In this document: positions 42,196 to 49,804 of the stretch, in pieces
Position numbering within the stretch: the first letter of the stretch is position 1
How the letters are laid out: each line of letters opens with the position of its first letter
DNA from: SZUA-309 sp965215995
Lineage (GTDB): Bacteria; Pseudomonadota; Gammaproteobacteria; Pseudomonadales; Azotimanducaceae
NCBI GenBank assembly: GCA_965215995.1
Contig: OZ244128.1
Coordinates: 1,798,001 to 1,862,000 of the forward strand
Length of the DNA stretch: 64,000 nucleotides
Reading direction: 5' to 3'
Program-made: the position numbers and the translations under genes
The notes under the pieces: generated by a model
What the model was told of the DNA's origin: nothing
What the model saw: only the letters and a program-made list of their open reading frames with translations
Databases searched by the model: none

Positions 42196-42603
42196 GTGCG
42201 CCACGCTTTCAAGACTGCCCGCTGCATCCTCTACCGGGACAATGAGTTCCTGCTCGCCGTTCACTCCAGCTTCTGGGGGAGGCAGCACCGCCGCTGGGGT
42301 CTGCCTGGCGGGCAGATCGAACGCGGCGAATCACCGCATGATGCAGCTGCCCGGGAGCTCGAAGAGGAACTCTCGCTGTACCTGCCAACACTGCTCGAGG
42401 TGGGTCCTTTTCCCTACAAACGATCCCTGCACATGGTTTTCGCCGCCGAGGTCACCGAACCAATCAAGGATTGGGATGACAGCGAGCTGCTCGATATCGG
42501 CTGGTTCAGCATCGATGACGTTCGCGAGCTGAGAACGAAGAACCGGCTGCACGCCAACTACGAGCTGTATGCCATTGAGGCGCTGTTGCAGAAGCTTGAT
42601 TGA
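42196..42603 (+). CDS. Nudix hydrolase
   Basis: The product has 135 residues from a GTG. The Nudix box reads GGQIERGESPHDAAARELEEEL, fitting the Gx5Ex7REUXEEXGU pattern except that the residue after the EE pair is Leu and the next glycine is Ser. The family hydrolyses nucleoside diphosphates linked to another moiety, using Mg2+. It probably forms an operon with the deacetylase gene just upstream. Confidence 0.87.
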   Translation: MRHAFKTARCILYRDNEFLLAVHSSFWGRQHRRWGLPGGQIERGESPHDAAARELEEELSLYLPTLLEVGPFPYKRSLHMVFAAEVTEPIKDWDDSELLDIGWFSIDDVRELRTKNRLHANYELYAIEALLQKLD

Positions 42604-42696
42604 GCCCAGCTACGGCGGGTCCAAGATCCGCTGCAAGCAGAAAAGGCTTCCCCTGTTGGGCACATCATTTGTTCGCCGAATTACCGATTCAGGACA

Positions 42697-43137
42697 CTAG
42701 GCGCAGCAGGCTTTGCTGTCGCCCGACTCGACTGCTTCAGGCTCTGGGCAACAAGCTGCGGACTCCTCATAGAAGGTCGGCGAGTCTTCCAGCACCCGGT
42801 ACCACTCCCACATCAGGCCCTGGGGATCATAGGTAATGGCCTTATTCTGGCGAGCATAACAGCAGACCTCTTCGGACTGCTCTTCGGCGAGCAAATCCAC
42901 TGACTTCAAGTGCTCTGACGTTTTTCCGACCGCTTCGTCAGTAAACACCTCAAATCCCACGTGATTCAGTCGCTCTGCCCCCGGCGCTTCGAACAGCACC
43001 AGTTTCAGGTTGTGATCAGGCACCACGAAATTGGCATAGCCCGGCTCCCGCTTGTTCAACGAGACGCCAAACAGGGCACCGTAATACTCGATCGCACGTT
43101 CCAGATCGTCCACATTCAGGGCAAGCTGCATTCTCAT
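42697..43137 (-). CDS. arsI: ArsI/CadI-like VOC dioxygenase (organoarsenical C-As lyase family)
   Basis: The product has 146 residues. The vicinal-oxygen-chelate fold is indicated by RMQLALNVDDLERAIEYYGALFGV and LNHVGFEVF. The vicinal cysteine pair in EEVCCYARQNKAI, followed by DPQGLMWEWY, matches ArsI, the Fe(II)-dependent enzyme that cleaves the carbon-arsenic bond, and its CadI relatives. The tail carries additional Cys pairs (AACCPE, ACCA) typical of the group. It is divergent from an ArsR-family repressor with two operator-like sites between, which strongly supports a metalloid-responsive role. Confidence 0.85.
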   Translation of the reverse strand: MRMQLALNVDDLERAIEYYGALFGVSLNKREPGYANFVVPDHNLKLVLFEAPGAERLNHVGFEVFTDEAVGKTSEHLKSVDLLAEEQSEEVCCYARQNKAITYDPQGLMWEWYRVLEDSPTFYEESAACCPEPEAVESGDSKACCA

Positions 43138-43157
43138 CTCGTTTCTCCGTGATATCT

Positions 43158-43181
43158 ATATTTCTAGAATATTCGAAATAT
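43158..43181. promoter_or_regulatory. ArsR-type operator 1
   Basis: A perfect 7-bp inverted repeat, atatttc/gaaatat, has a 10-bp spacer that begins tagata-like (tagaatattc). It has the same layout as operator 2 and lies close to the arsI start. Confidence 0.65.
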
Positions 43182-43216
43182 TAACGTTACTTTCGGTTTC
43201 TGCCTAATAATAATTC

Positions 43217-43242
43217 GTTATTTCTAGATATTTGGAAATAAC
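43217..43242. promoter_or_regulatory. ArsR-type operator 2
   Basis: A perfect 8-bp inverted repeat, gttatttc/gaaataac, has a 10-bp spacer (tagatatttg). It is about 60 bp from operator 1 and about 45 bp upstream of the repressor start. Confidence 0.68.
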
Positions 43243-43286
43243 AAAAGAGGGGCTTAAAATAGAACCCTGGTCGCAGGACAGAAGCC

Positions 43287-43586
43287 ATGAAACACGAGCA
43301 GGCCGCCACCGCACTGGAAAGCCTTGGCAATGAAACCCGCCTGGCCATCTTCCGCTCTCTCGTTAGAGCCGGCACCAATGGTCTGCCCGTGGGCGGGCTA
43401 AAAACCAAGCTGGAGATTCCCGGCTCGACGCTCTCACATCACCTGAGCCATCTGGTGGCCGCCGGTCTTGTCAGTCAGTCGCGAGAAGGCCGTGTGCTGC
43501 GCTGTCAGGCGGAATTCAACACCATGAACGATCTGCTTGGATACCTCACCGATGAGTGCTGCGCAGACGATGCCTGCAGCTGCTGA
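43287..43586 (+). CDS. ArsR-family transcriptional repressor
   Basis: The product has 99 residues with the winged-helix ArsR pattern: ALESLGNETRLAIFRSLVRAG, the recognition region IPGSTLSHHLSHLVAAGLVSQSREGR, and a short wing. The C-terminus ends DECCADDACSC, a cysteine cluster suited to binding As(III) or another soft metal. Repressors of this family leave DNA when the metal(loid) binds. The two inverted repeats upstream fit as its operators, controlling itself and the divergent arsI. Confidence 0.88.
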   Translation: MKHEQAATALESLGNETRLAIFRSLVRAGTNGLPVGGLKTKLEIPGSTLSHHLSHLVAAGLVSQSREGRVLRCQAEFNTMNDLLGYLTDECCADDACSC

Positions 43587-43595
43587 CCTGAACGA

Positions 43596-44264
43596 TCAGG
43601 ACTCTGCCTCCACCCTGGCCTGATTCTCCGCCACCATTTTGGCGAAGTCTTCGCTGGTGTTGGTTTTCGGATACGGTTCGTCCGGCACGGGTAGCTCGAG
43701 TAAATCACACAACGGCTCCCAGCCGAGCTTCGACTCGAACACCAGCAGCTTGTCAGCCGGCACTTCGTCCTTGACCCGCTGGTTGTGGGCCAGATACACA
43801 TCGATCACATGGTCCTTTTCAGTCATCCGGCCTTCAAACAGTCCGTCCCAGATCAGTTCGAAAACCATCTCGCAGCGACGCTCGAGGAGCGGGTCCTTAT
43901 CCGCCTGCTTCTCCAGATGATCACGCAGCGCTGTCGAGCTCGGATAGATCGTCTTCATGATGCTCGCGTACCAGGCCTCCGGGTCACGCTCTGAGAGTAT
44001 GACCTTGGCTTCCGGGAAAGCGGCCATCTGCTGGCGCCAGAAGTTGCAGGAAGGCCAATCCACAGACGCCTGGTAACCTTCGAAGAGCTTCTCCAGATCC
44101 ACCTGCTCGCCACGATGGAGCTTGAGCCAAGCCAGGTCTTCGTCCTTTGACTGATCGAGCTCCATCATGTGGTAGCACTTGGCAAAGCCGAGCTTCTCCA
44201 ACCCGTGCTTGAGGGACAGGGTGCCGTTACGGCCGTACCCCGCGCCGATGACTTTGATGGTCAA
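43596..44264 (-). CDS. Sulfotransferase-family protein
   Basis: The product has 222 residues from a TTG preceded by a strong GAGGAGG site. The N-terminal KVIGAGYGRNGTLSLKHGLEKLGF is the PAPS 5'-phosphosulfate-binding loop form of the Sulfotransfer_4 group, and VILSERDPEAWYASIMKTIY is the 3'-phosphate region. Such proteins transfer sulfate from PAPS to a small molecule, and many bacterial members are uncharacterised. The gene lies convergent to arsR, and a DUF6471-like gene follows to its right on the same strand. Confidence 0.8.
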   Translation of the reverse strand: MTIKVIGAGYGRNGTLSLKHGLEKLGFAKCYHMMELDQSKDEDLAWLKLHRGEQVDLEKLFEGYQASVDWPSCNFWRQQMAAFPEAKVILSERDPEAWYASIMKTIYPSSTALRDHLEKQADKDPLLERRCEMVFELIWDGLFEGRMTEKDHVIDVYLAHNQRVKDEVPADKLLVFESKLGWEPLCDLLELPVPDEPYPKTNTSEDFAKMVAENQARVEAES

Positions 44265-44311
44265 ACGTATACCTCCTCAGATGTGACGCTCGACTTTAGC
44301 AACCTTCCAGG

Positions 44312-44608
44312 TCAGCTGTCGTCACTCTGGCCGGCCTCCGCGGCACGAACCTCCGCAAGGATTTCCTCCACCTGATCGAGCTCGAAGCTGCGTTGATCCA
44401 ACGCCATGAGGATGTAGACGAAGAGCTGAGCGCCCAGCGAGCCGTTGTTCACCTTGGAACGCAGGTTGCTCTCCGATTGCTCCACACCCAGCTCGTGCAG
44501 TTGCCGGACCAGGTCTTTGTACTCGAATCCCCGGTAGGCCATTCGCGAACGGATCAACCGGCGAATGGTTTCCCGCATGGCGGGTGAATCGAACAACTTT
44601 TGTGGCAT
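44312..44608 (-). CDS. DUF6471-like helix-turn-helix protein
   Basis: The product has 98 residues. The segment RLIRSRMAYRGFEYKDLVRQLHELGVEQSESNLRSKVNNGSLG resembles the DUF6471 domain, a small helical region likely to bind DNA in an HTH manner (a helix followed by YKDLVRQL and a second helix ending in a KVNNG turn). The acidic C-terminus has no known motif. GGAG precedes the ATG. It may regulate a neighbouring gene. Confidence 0.65.
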   Translation of the reverse strand: MPQKLFDSPAMRETIRRLIRSRMAYRGFEYKDLVRQLHELGVEQSESNLRSKVNNGSLGAQLFVYILMALDQRSFELDQVEEILAEVRAAEAGQSDDS

Positions 44609-44761
44609 CAGTCAGCTCCTGTCCACCTTTCTTTCTGCCTTCCTTTCGCCTTGCGGCCCTGCTTTCTTACGTTCTTGCTTTCTTCGTCCATTTTGTTGAC
44701 GTATGCCATTGACCGGCTCACAGCCTGCGTATAAAAAATGGACTAAAAGTGGATTATAAGC

Positions 44762-44831
44762 GACATATGTTGTTTTTTCACCCCAAAACGTTACTATTCA
44801 TAGTGTCTCGTTTTAGAGACATATGTTGTTT
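44762..44831. promoter_or_regulatory. Direct repeats upstream of qmcA
   Basis: gacatatgttgttt occurs exactly at 44762-44775 and 44818-44831, 56 bp apart, in a notably AT-rich leader that also holds gtctc/gagac (44805-44820). The repeats lie 21-90 bases before the qmcA start and could be regulator sites or part of its promoter. Confidence 0.55.
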
Positions 44832-44851
44832 ATACATGACGGGAGATAGTT

Positions 44852-45811
44852 ATGTTTGACGGTAATACGGTAGTTTCAATACTGCTGGCGGGCGTGGTAC
44901 TGGTAGTCATCTGGCAAGGAGTGAAGATGGTTCCACAGGGCTATAACTGGACCGTGCAGCGGTTCGGTCGCTACACCGGCACCCTGGTACCGGGACTGCA
45001 CCTGATCATTCCTTTCGTGGACCAGATCGGCCACAAGCAGAACATGATGGAGCAGGTGCTCGACATACCGCCCCAGGAGGTGATTTCAGAGGACAACGCT
45101 CAGGTGATCACCGATGCGGTCTGCTTCTATCAGATTCTCGACGCGGTCAAAGCCTCCTATGAGGTGAACGATCTGACCCGGGCCATGCAGAACCTGGTGA
45201 TGACCAACATCCGTGCGGTTCTGGGCTCCATGGAGCTCGATGAGATGCTTTCCAACCGGGACAAGATCAACTCCTCGCTCCTGGCCAAGGTGGACGAAGC
45301 CACCGACCCCTGGGGCGTGAAGGTCACCCGCGTGGAGATTCGCGATATCTCCCCACCGAGCGATCTGGTCGAGGCCATGGGCCGACAGATGAAAGCGGAG
45401 CGGGACAAACGGGCAGCCATCCTGGATGCGGAAGGTGAGCGGGAAGCCGCCATCGCGGTGGCTGAGGGTGCCAAGGCAGCCCAGGTGCTGAAGGCGGAAG
45501 GCGAGCTGGAGGCCGCCAAACGGGAAGCAGAAGCCAGGGAGCGTCTCGCTGAGGCGGAAGCAAATGCGACTGAGATGGTCTCCCGGGCCATCGCAGACGG
45601 CGACGGTCGCGCCATCAACTACTTCGTTGCTCAGAAGTATGTGGATGCGCTCGGCAAGCTGGCGGAGTCGGACAACAATAAGGTGATGATGATCCCGCTG
45701 GAGGCGGCGTCTGTGATCGGTTCCATCGCCGGTGTTTCCGAGATCGCCAGGGAAGCATTCGACGACGCCAATGCAGCAGTACCCGCCGCCCGAATCGGGG
45801 CGTCAGCTTAA
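44852..45811 (+). CDS. qmcA: SPFH/Band 7 membrane protein (QmcA-like)
   Basis: The product has 319 residues with one N-terminal membrane helix (residues 8-25) followed by the Band 7 domain (MVPQGYNWTVQRFGRYTGTLVPGLHLIIPFVDQI, ISEDNAQVITDAVCFYQI). A long charged coiled coil (about 185-250) contains an alanine/glutamate-rich helix. The family (QmcA, stomatin, HflK/C) organises membrane microdomains and associates with FtsH-type proteolysis. The nfeD gene follows, the standard partner. The ribosome-binding site GGGAG is clear. Confidence 0.92.
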   Translation: MFDGNTVVSILLAGVVLVVIWQGVKMVPQGYNWTVQRFGRYTGTLVPGLHLIIPFVDQIGHKQNMMEQVLDIPPQEVISEDNAQVITDAVCFYQILDAVKASYEVNDLTRAMQNLVMTNIRAVLGSMELDEMLSNRDKINSSLLAKVDEATDPWGVKVTRVEIRDISPPSDLVEAMGRQMKAERDKRAAILDAEGEREAAIAVAEGAKAAQVLKAEGELEAAKREAEARERLAEAEANATEMVSRAIADGDGRAINYFVAQKYVDALGKLAESDNNKVMMIPLEAASVIGSIAGVSEIAREAFDDANAAVPAARIGASA

Positions 45812-45833
45812 GGCCCATTTAGGAGAATCAGAC

Positions 45834-46277
45834 ATGGAATGGCTTTCTGAAATCAACGCCTATCACTGGATCGCCTTGGGTCTCATACTCTTCGGAGCCG
45901 AGGCCCTGGGCGCGGCCGGCTTCCTGCTCGGAACCGCTGCCGCCGCGCTGGTGGTCGGTCTGCTGGCCCTGGTCATGCCCCAACTTGGCGTGGCAACCGA
46001 GTTCGCTCTGTTCGCAGTGATCGCCGTCATCGCCAGCCTGCTCTACATCAAGGTGTTCCGGGATGAGCAGGCGGCAATGCCGGATGAGCTGAACCATCGG
46101 GCGGAGCGCCTGATCGGCACGGAGTTCGAGCTGACGGATGAACTCCAGGGAGGTACCGGCCGGGTGCAGATCGGCGACACCTACTGGCATGTGCATGCCG
46201 ATGCGGATCTCCACCGAGGTGCTCGTGTGAAGGTGATCTCTGCAGATACCATGCAGCTCAAGGTCGCCGAGATCTGA
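45834..46277 (+). CDS. NfeD-family membrane protein
   Basis: The product has 147 residues from the ATG at 45834, preceded by AGGAG. Two membrane helix blocks (about 10-45 and 55-80) lead to an OB-fold-like C-terminal domain (IGTEFELTDELQGGTGRVQIGDTYWHVHAD). It is the short NfeD (YbbK-type) that pairs with SPFH proteins such as QmcA, and the adjacency confirms this. A hairpin terminator follows at 46300. Confidence 0.9.
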   Translation: MEWLSEINAYHWIALGLILFGAEALGAAGFLLGTAAAALVVGLLALVMPQLGVATEFALFAVIAVIASLLYIKVFRDEQAAMPDELNHRAERLIGTEFELTDELQGGTGRVQIGDTYWHVHADADLHRGARVKVISADTMQLKVAEI

Positions 46278-46299
46278 CCGGCACCCGTACGAACGAGAG

Positions 46300-46330
46300 C
46301 CCACCTGTGCTTCAGCCCGGTGGGTTTCCT
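46300..46330 (+). terminator. Rho-independent-like terminator after nfeD
   Basis: The stem cccacc/ggtggg (46300-46305 and 46319-46324) is followed by tttcct. It lies 23 bases after the nfeD stop and fits the end of the qmcA-nfeD operon. Confidence 0.6.
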
Positions 46331-46387
46331 CGTTAAACTGCCTGACGGAGAGGAATAACCGCTGCGGCGGGGAGTAACAGCGCCGCC

Positions 46388-47866
46388 GTGCATCCAGCTG
46401 ATTTCGCGATCATTGCCGCCTACCTCGCGGCCATCGTCTTCATGGGCTTCCGTTTAAGCCAACGTGTCCATGACGCACGGGACTATTTTCTCGCCGGACG
46501 CTCCCTCACCTGGGTCGTCATCGGTCTCTCGATCATCGGCACCAACGTGAGTGCCAACGGCTATGTGGGCGCCTCCGGCGGGGCTTACAACTCGGGCATC
46601 TCTCAGGCCAACTTCGAGTGGATCGGTGCGATCCCTGCCATGATCCTGGCCTCGCTCGTATTCATTCCGCTTTACTGGCGTTCCGGCGTCTATTCGATTC
46701 CGGAGTACCTGGGTCGTCGCTACAATCCATCGGTGCGGGTGCTGGCGGCACTGATTGCCAGCATCTTCGCCATTTTCTCCATCGGCGTCTCCCTCTGGGC
46801 CATCGCCTTGACGCTGCAAAGCTATCTGGACTGGCCGGTCTGGGTCGGCATCGTCGTGATGGGCACGGTGGTGGGCCTGTACAGCATCTCCGGCGGCCTG
46901 GCTGCAGTCGCCTTCACCGACGCGCTGCAGGTGGTGATCATGTTTCTCGGCGGCGTGGCCATCGTCGCGCTGGGCATCAGCGATGTCGGCGGCTTCCGGT
47001 CTTTTGCCGAGACGCTCATCCAGGAAAACCCAACCCACCTGCACGTCTACTTACCGGCGGACGATGCCAACTTTCCCTGGCCAGCCGTAATCCTGGGTCT
47101 GGCCATAGTCCTTTCACCGGCCTACTGGTGCGGCGGCCAGGCTATCCTGCAGCGCTCCCTTGGCGCCCGCAGTCAGTGGGACGCCAGCGCCTCCATGATG
47201 TTCGCCGCCTTTGCCAAGACGCTGGTGCCGCTGCTCATTGTCTTCCCCGGCCTGCTGGCATTGGTGATGCACGCGGACATCGAGTATCCGGATATGGCCC
47301 TGCCCTGGGTCGTGAAGAACGTTCTGCCACCCGGGCTGTCGGGCCTGATGTTCGTCGCCATCATCGCCGCCCTGCAGTCGTCCATCGATTCGCTGATCAA
47401 CTCGACGGCCCTGATGATCACCCGGGATGTGCGTGGGGTGATCAGGGGCAGAGAGGATCCCGAGGGGGATCTGAAGATCGGCAGGGTGCTCACCCTGGTG
47501 GTGTTGCTGGTGGGCATGGTGATTGCTCCATTCGTCGGCGAGATGGGTGGCATCTACGTCTTCATCCAGTCACTGCTATCGCTCTTCCAGGGCCCGATGC
47601 TGGCGCTGCTTGTGCTCGGCGCCTTCACCCGGCATGCAACACCAATGGCTGGATTGGTGACCCTGGTCACCGGTGTCGCCCTTTCAGCCGTGCTGATGGC
47701 AGCGGGGTTGCTCATGCTCTGGGTGGCTTTCATCAGCTTTGTCTACAGCCTGCTGGCGTTGTGGCTCGTCAGCTATCTCACGGCGCGCCTTCCCGAGCAG
47801 GAACTCAAGTCGGTGGTCTACCAGCTGCAGACAACCCCGGTGCACAGCCACCGTGCGCGCACATGA
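46388..47866 (+). CDS. Sodium:solute symporter (SSS family, SglT-like)
   Basis: The product has 492 residues from a GTG with about thirteen hydrophobic helices. The N-terminal pattern DYFLAGRSLTWVVIGLSIIGTNVSANGYVGASGGAYNSG is typical of SSS proteins of the SglT/NIS kind, as is PAYWCGGQAILQRSLGA. The family moves sugars, myo-inositol, organic acids or amino acids with Na+. The substrate cannot be told. A 68-residue two-helix protein is encoded next with an ATGA overlap. Confidence 0.88.
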   Translation: MHPADFAIIAAYLAAIVFMGFRLSQRVHDARDYFLAGRSLTWVVIGLSIIGTNVSANGYVGASGGAYNSGISQANFEWIGAIPAMILASLVFIPLYWRSGVYSIPEYLGRRYNPSVRVLAALIASIFAIFSIGVSLWAIALTLQSYLDWPVWVGIVVMGTVVGLYSISGGLAAVAFTDALQVVIMFLGGVAIVALGISDVGGFRSFAETLIQENPTHLHVYLPADDANFPWPAVILGLAIVLSPAYWCGGQAILQRSLGARSQWDASASMMFAAFAKTLVPLLIVFPGLLALVMHADIEYPDMALPWVVKNVLPPGLSGLMFVAIIAALQSSIDSLINSTALMITRDVRGVIRGREDPEGDLKIGRVLTLVVLLVGMVIAPFVGEMGGIYVFIQSLLSLFQGPMLALLVLGAFTRHATPMAGLVTLVTGVALSAVLMAAGLLMLWVAFISFVYSLLALWLVSYLTARLPEQELKSVVYQLQTTPVHSHRART

Positions 47867-48069
47867 TCGAGTGGCTCCAGTCAGCACCCGTCTGGTGGGC
47901 CAACGTTCTGACCCAGATGCTTTTCGTGCTCATCGCCCTTGCCGTGTTTGCCGTACCAAAACGCGTCTTCATGGTAGATGCCCCGGATCAATCCCGCTGG
48001 CGGGACGTCCGCTTCTGGGCAGTTGCTCTGGTGGTCGTGCAACTGGGCATCTACGCCCTGTTCAGTTAG
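47863..48069 (+). CDS. Small two-helix membrane protein co-translated with the symporter
   Basis: The product has 68 residues beginning MIEWLQSAPVWWANVLTQ. Its ATG overlaps the symporter stop as ATGA, so translation is coupled. It has two hydrophobic segments (about residues 13-32 and 50-67) separated by a charged loop (PDQSRWRDVR). I do not recognise a family. The pattern suits a small accessory subunit, as found for some Na+ symporters. It is easily missed because a longer out-of-frame reading precedes it. Confidence 0.7.
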   Translation: MIEWLQSAPVWWANVLTQMLFVLIALAVFAVPKRVFMVDAPDQSRWRDVRFWAVALVVVQLGIYALFS

Positions 48070-48108
48070 CCTGCTGGCGATGAGGGACAAATCCCGGGAG
48101 GGAACACC

Positions 48109-48951
48109 ATGACCCGTTCTGCTCTGATTCTCAGCGCCACATTGCTCTTCTGCATGACGCTCACACCGGCAGAAGCGTCAGCCGATGACAAGAACGTGCG
48201 GCTCTATGTTTTCGACTGCGGCCTTATCGGCGCGGCCGATATCAGCATGTTCAATCTGTCCAACGATGAGACGCCGGTGCGGGAGCTCTTCGTACCCTGC
48301 TATCTGATAGAACACCCGGATGGACGGATGATCTGGGACGCTGGCCTGCCTCTGGCGATGGCTGGCGCGGGGCGGATCGAACAGGAGGGCGGCGTGTACA
48401 TGACTTATGACCGATCGCTCATCGATCAACTGGCCGACATGGATGTGACACCCGCCGATATCGATCTGGTCGCGTTCTCCCACATGCACTATGACCACGT
48501 GGGGGCGGCCAACGCGTTTGTCCAGTCCACGCTGCTGATTCAGGACACAGAGCATGAGGCTGCCTTTGTGAACGTTACCAACCCGGTCTTCCAGCCCGAT
48601 CTCTACATGGATCTGGAGGACAGCGACATGGAGATCCTCTCCGGCGACCACGATGTGTTCGGTGATGGCAGTGTGATGATCATCTCCGCACCAGGACATA
48701 CGCCCGGACATCAGGTACTTCTAATACGACTCGCCAACACCGGACCTCTTGTGTTGTCCGGCGACCTCTACCACTTCCGGATGAGCCGCGAGCTACGCCG
48801 GGCGCCAACCTTCAACACAGACTCGGAAGAGACATTCCGTTCCATGGACAAGGTGGAGGCGCTGATCGAAGCGGAAGGGGCGACCCTCTGGATCGAGCAC
48901 GAGAAGGCACTGGCAGATACTCTGATGATGGCTCCGGCTTACTACGACTGA
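48109..48951 (+). CDS. Exported metallo-beta-lactamase-fold lactonase-like protein
   Basis: The product has 280 residues with an N-terminal signal peptide (cleavage near AEASADD). The metallo-hydrolase motif is SHMHYDHVGAAN, followed by later zinc ligands in PGHTPGHQVLL and SGDLYHF. In arrangement and spacing it resembles the N-acyl homoserine lactonase family (AiiA/AttM-like), which opens acyl-homoserine lactones. Unlike classical cytoplasmic quorum-quenching lactonases this one appears to be exported to the periplasm. Related MBL proteins act on other lactones or esters, so the substrate is unproven. The ATG is preceded by GGGAGGG. Confidence 0.8.
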   Translation: MTRSALILSATLLFCMTLTPAEASADDKNVRLYVFDCGLIGAADISMFNLSNDETPVRELFVPCYLIEHPDGRMIWDAGLPLAMAGAGRIEQEGGVYMTYDRSLIDQLADMDVTPADIDLVAFSHMHYDHVGAANAFVQSTLLIQDTEHEAAFVNVTNPVFQPDLYMDLEDSDMEILSGDHDVFGDGSVMIISAPGHTPGHQVLLIRLANTGPLVLSGDLYHFRMSRELRRAPTFNTDSEETFRSMDKVEALIEAEGATLWIEHEKALADTLMMAPAYYD

Positions 48952-48972
48952 TCCAGCGACAGGAAACAGCCA

Positions 48973-49314
48973 ATGACGCTAAAACGCTACGTCACCGAGA
49001 TGGGCATGGGCACGGACGTGCACGGCGGCGATTACACGAAAGCTGCAAAACGCGCCGTATCGGACGCCATACGGCACTCCAGCCTCAACTTCTTCCGCGT
49101 TCTCGACAAGTCACCCAACGACATGAAGATCACCGTGCGGATCGGTGTGCAGGAACCTGACGCGCTCGACACCGCGGCTATTGCTGGCGAGTTGCCTTAC
49201 GGCGAGGTAACCGTGGTGCCCGTTCAGGGCGGCCTGGACGTACCCGAAGACGAACCGGGTGTCGACAAGCTGGTGATCGCGAACGCCGCGGTGCTCGTCT
49301 GTTTCGAAGAGTGA
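48973..49314 (+). CDS. Lin0512-family protein
   Basis: The product has 113 residues. RYVTEMGMGTDVHGGDYTKAAKRAVSDAIRHSSLNFFRVL and the central VRIGVQEPDALD match the Lin0512 family, small cytosolic proteins resembling the cyanuric-acid/barbiturate-hydrolase-type fold. Function is unknown. It lies 21 bases downstream of the lactonase-like gene and may be co-transcribed. Confidence 0.85.
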   Translation: MTLKRYVTEMGMGTDVHGGDYTKAAKRAVSDAIRHSSLNFFRVLDKSPNDMKITVRIGVQEPDALDTAAIAGELPYGEVTVVPVQGGLDVPEDEPGVDKLVIANAAVLVCFEE

Positions 49315-49345
49315 ACCAGCACCCGACGATCCGGAAGCAAACCAG

Positions 49346-49497
49346 ATGACTGCGAAAGCGACGTGCCATTGCGGTGCGATCACACTCGCGATCTCCGAGC
49401 TGCCCGAAAAAGCTGTTGGGTGCAATTGCTCGATCTGCAGAAGGCTCGGGGCCTTGTGGGTTTACCATCCACCGGAGAAGTCCGGCCTTGGCCCTGT
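49346..49497 (+). pseudogene. Truncated GFA-family (glutathione-dependent formaldehyde-activating) gene
   Basis: The first ~50 codons (MTAKATCHCGAITLAISELPEK...CNCSICRRLGALWVYHPPE, with both zinc-binding Cys motifs CHC and CNCSIC) match the start of a GFA protein, normally about 130 residues. The frame then degenerates where the antisense MFS remnant begins at 49498. The second half, with its CxxC, is missing, so it cannot make a complete product. Confidence 0.75.
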
Positions 49498-49664
49498 CAT
49501 GGGGTTCCCAGCTCCGATGGCTCCGGCCCAGTAAACAACCCAGATGGGCCCACGCTATGGCGGCGGAACCCATGGCAACCCCGACGAACCGGTAGTCCCG
49601 GTACAGAAAACCACACCAAGGCTCCGCACCGTCCGGCTTCCCCGATTTCTCTAAACCCGCTATG
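49498..49664 (-). pseudogene. Internally deleted MFS transporter remnant
   Basis: Read leftward, 49572-49664 matches the N-terminal coding stretch of the intact MFS gene near 54165-54261 (shared PW..FLYRDYRF and AM.SA.I). 49498-49556 matches its C-terminal region near 53088-53150 (shared YWAGAIGAGN versus FWAGAIGAGN) with a one-base frameshift. About 1 kb between them is missing. It is a decayed copy abutting the truncated GFA gene. Confidence 0.72.
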
Positions 49665-49804
49665 TTGAAGCGATGTGGTGACCGGCCTGGTGTGCCGATC
49701 TGATTTCCCAAAGAACTTGAGCCGATGCAAAGGCTTTTCATGTGCTGGCGATCCACAGACATGTGGTCGTCCGCCGAAACGCTTCATACTGGGAAGAACC
49801 GGCA

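Noticed and set aside
46618..47862. Long + frame leading into the 68-residue small protein
   Set aside because: This part is an out-of-frame reading of the symporter. Only the segment from the ATG at 47863 is a plausible gene.
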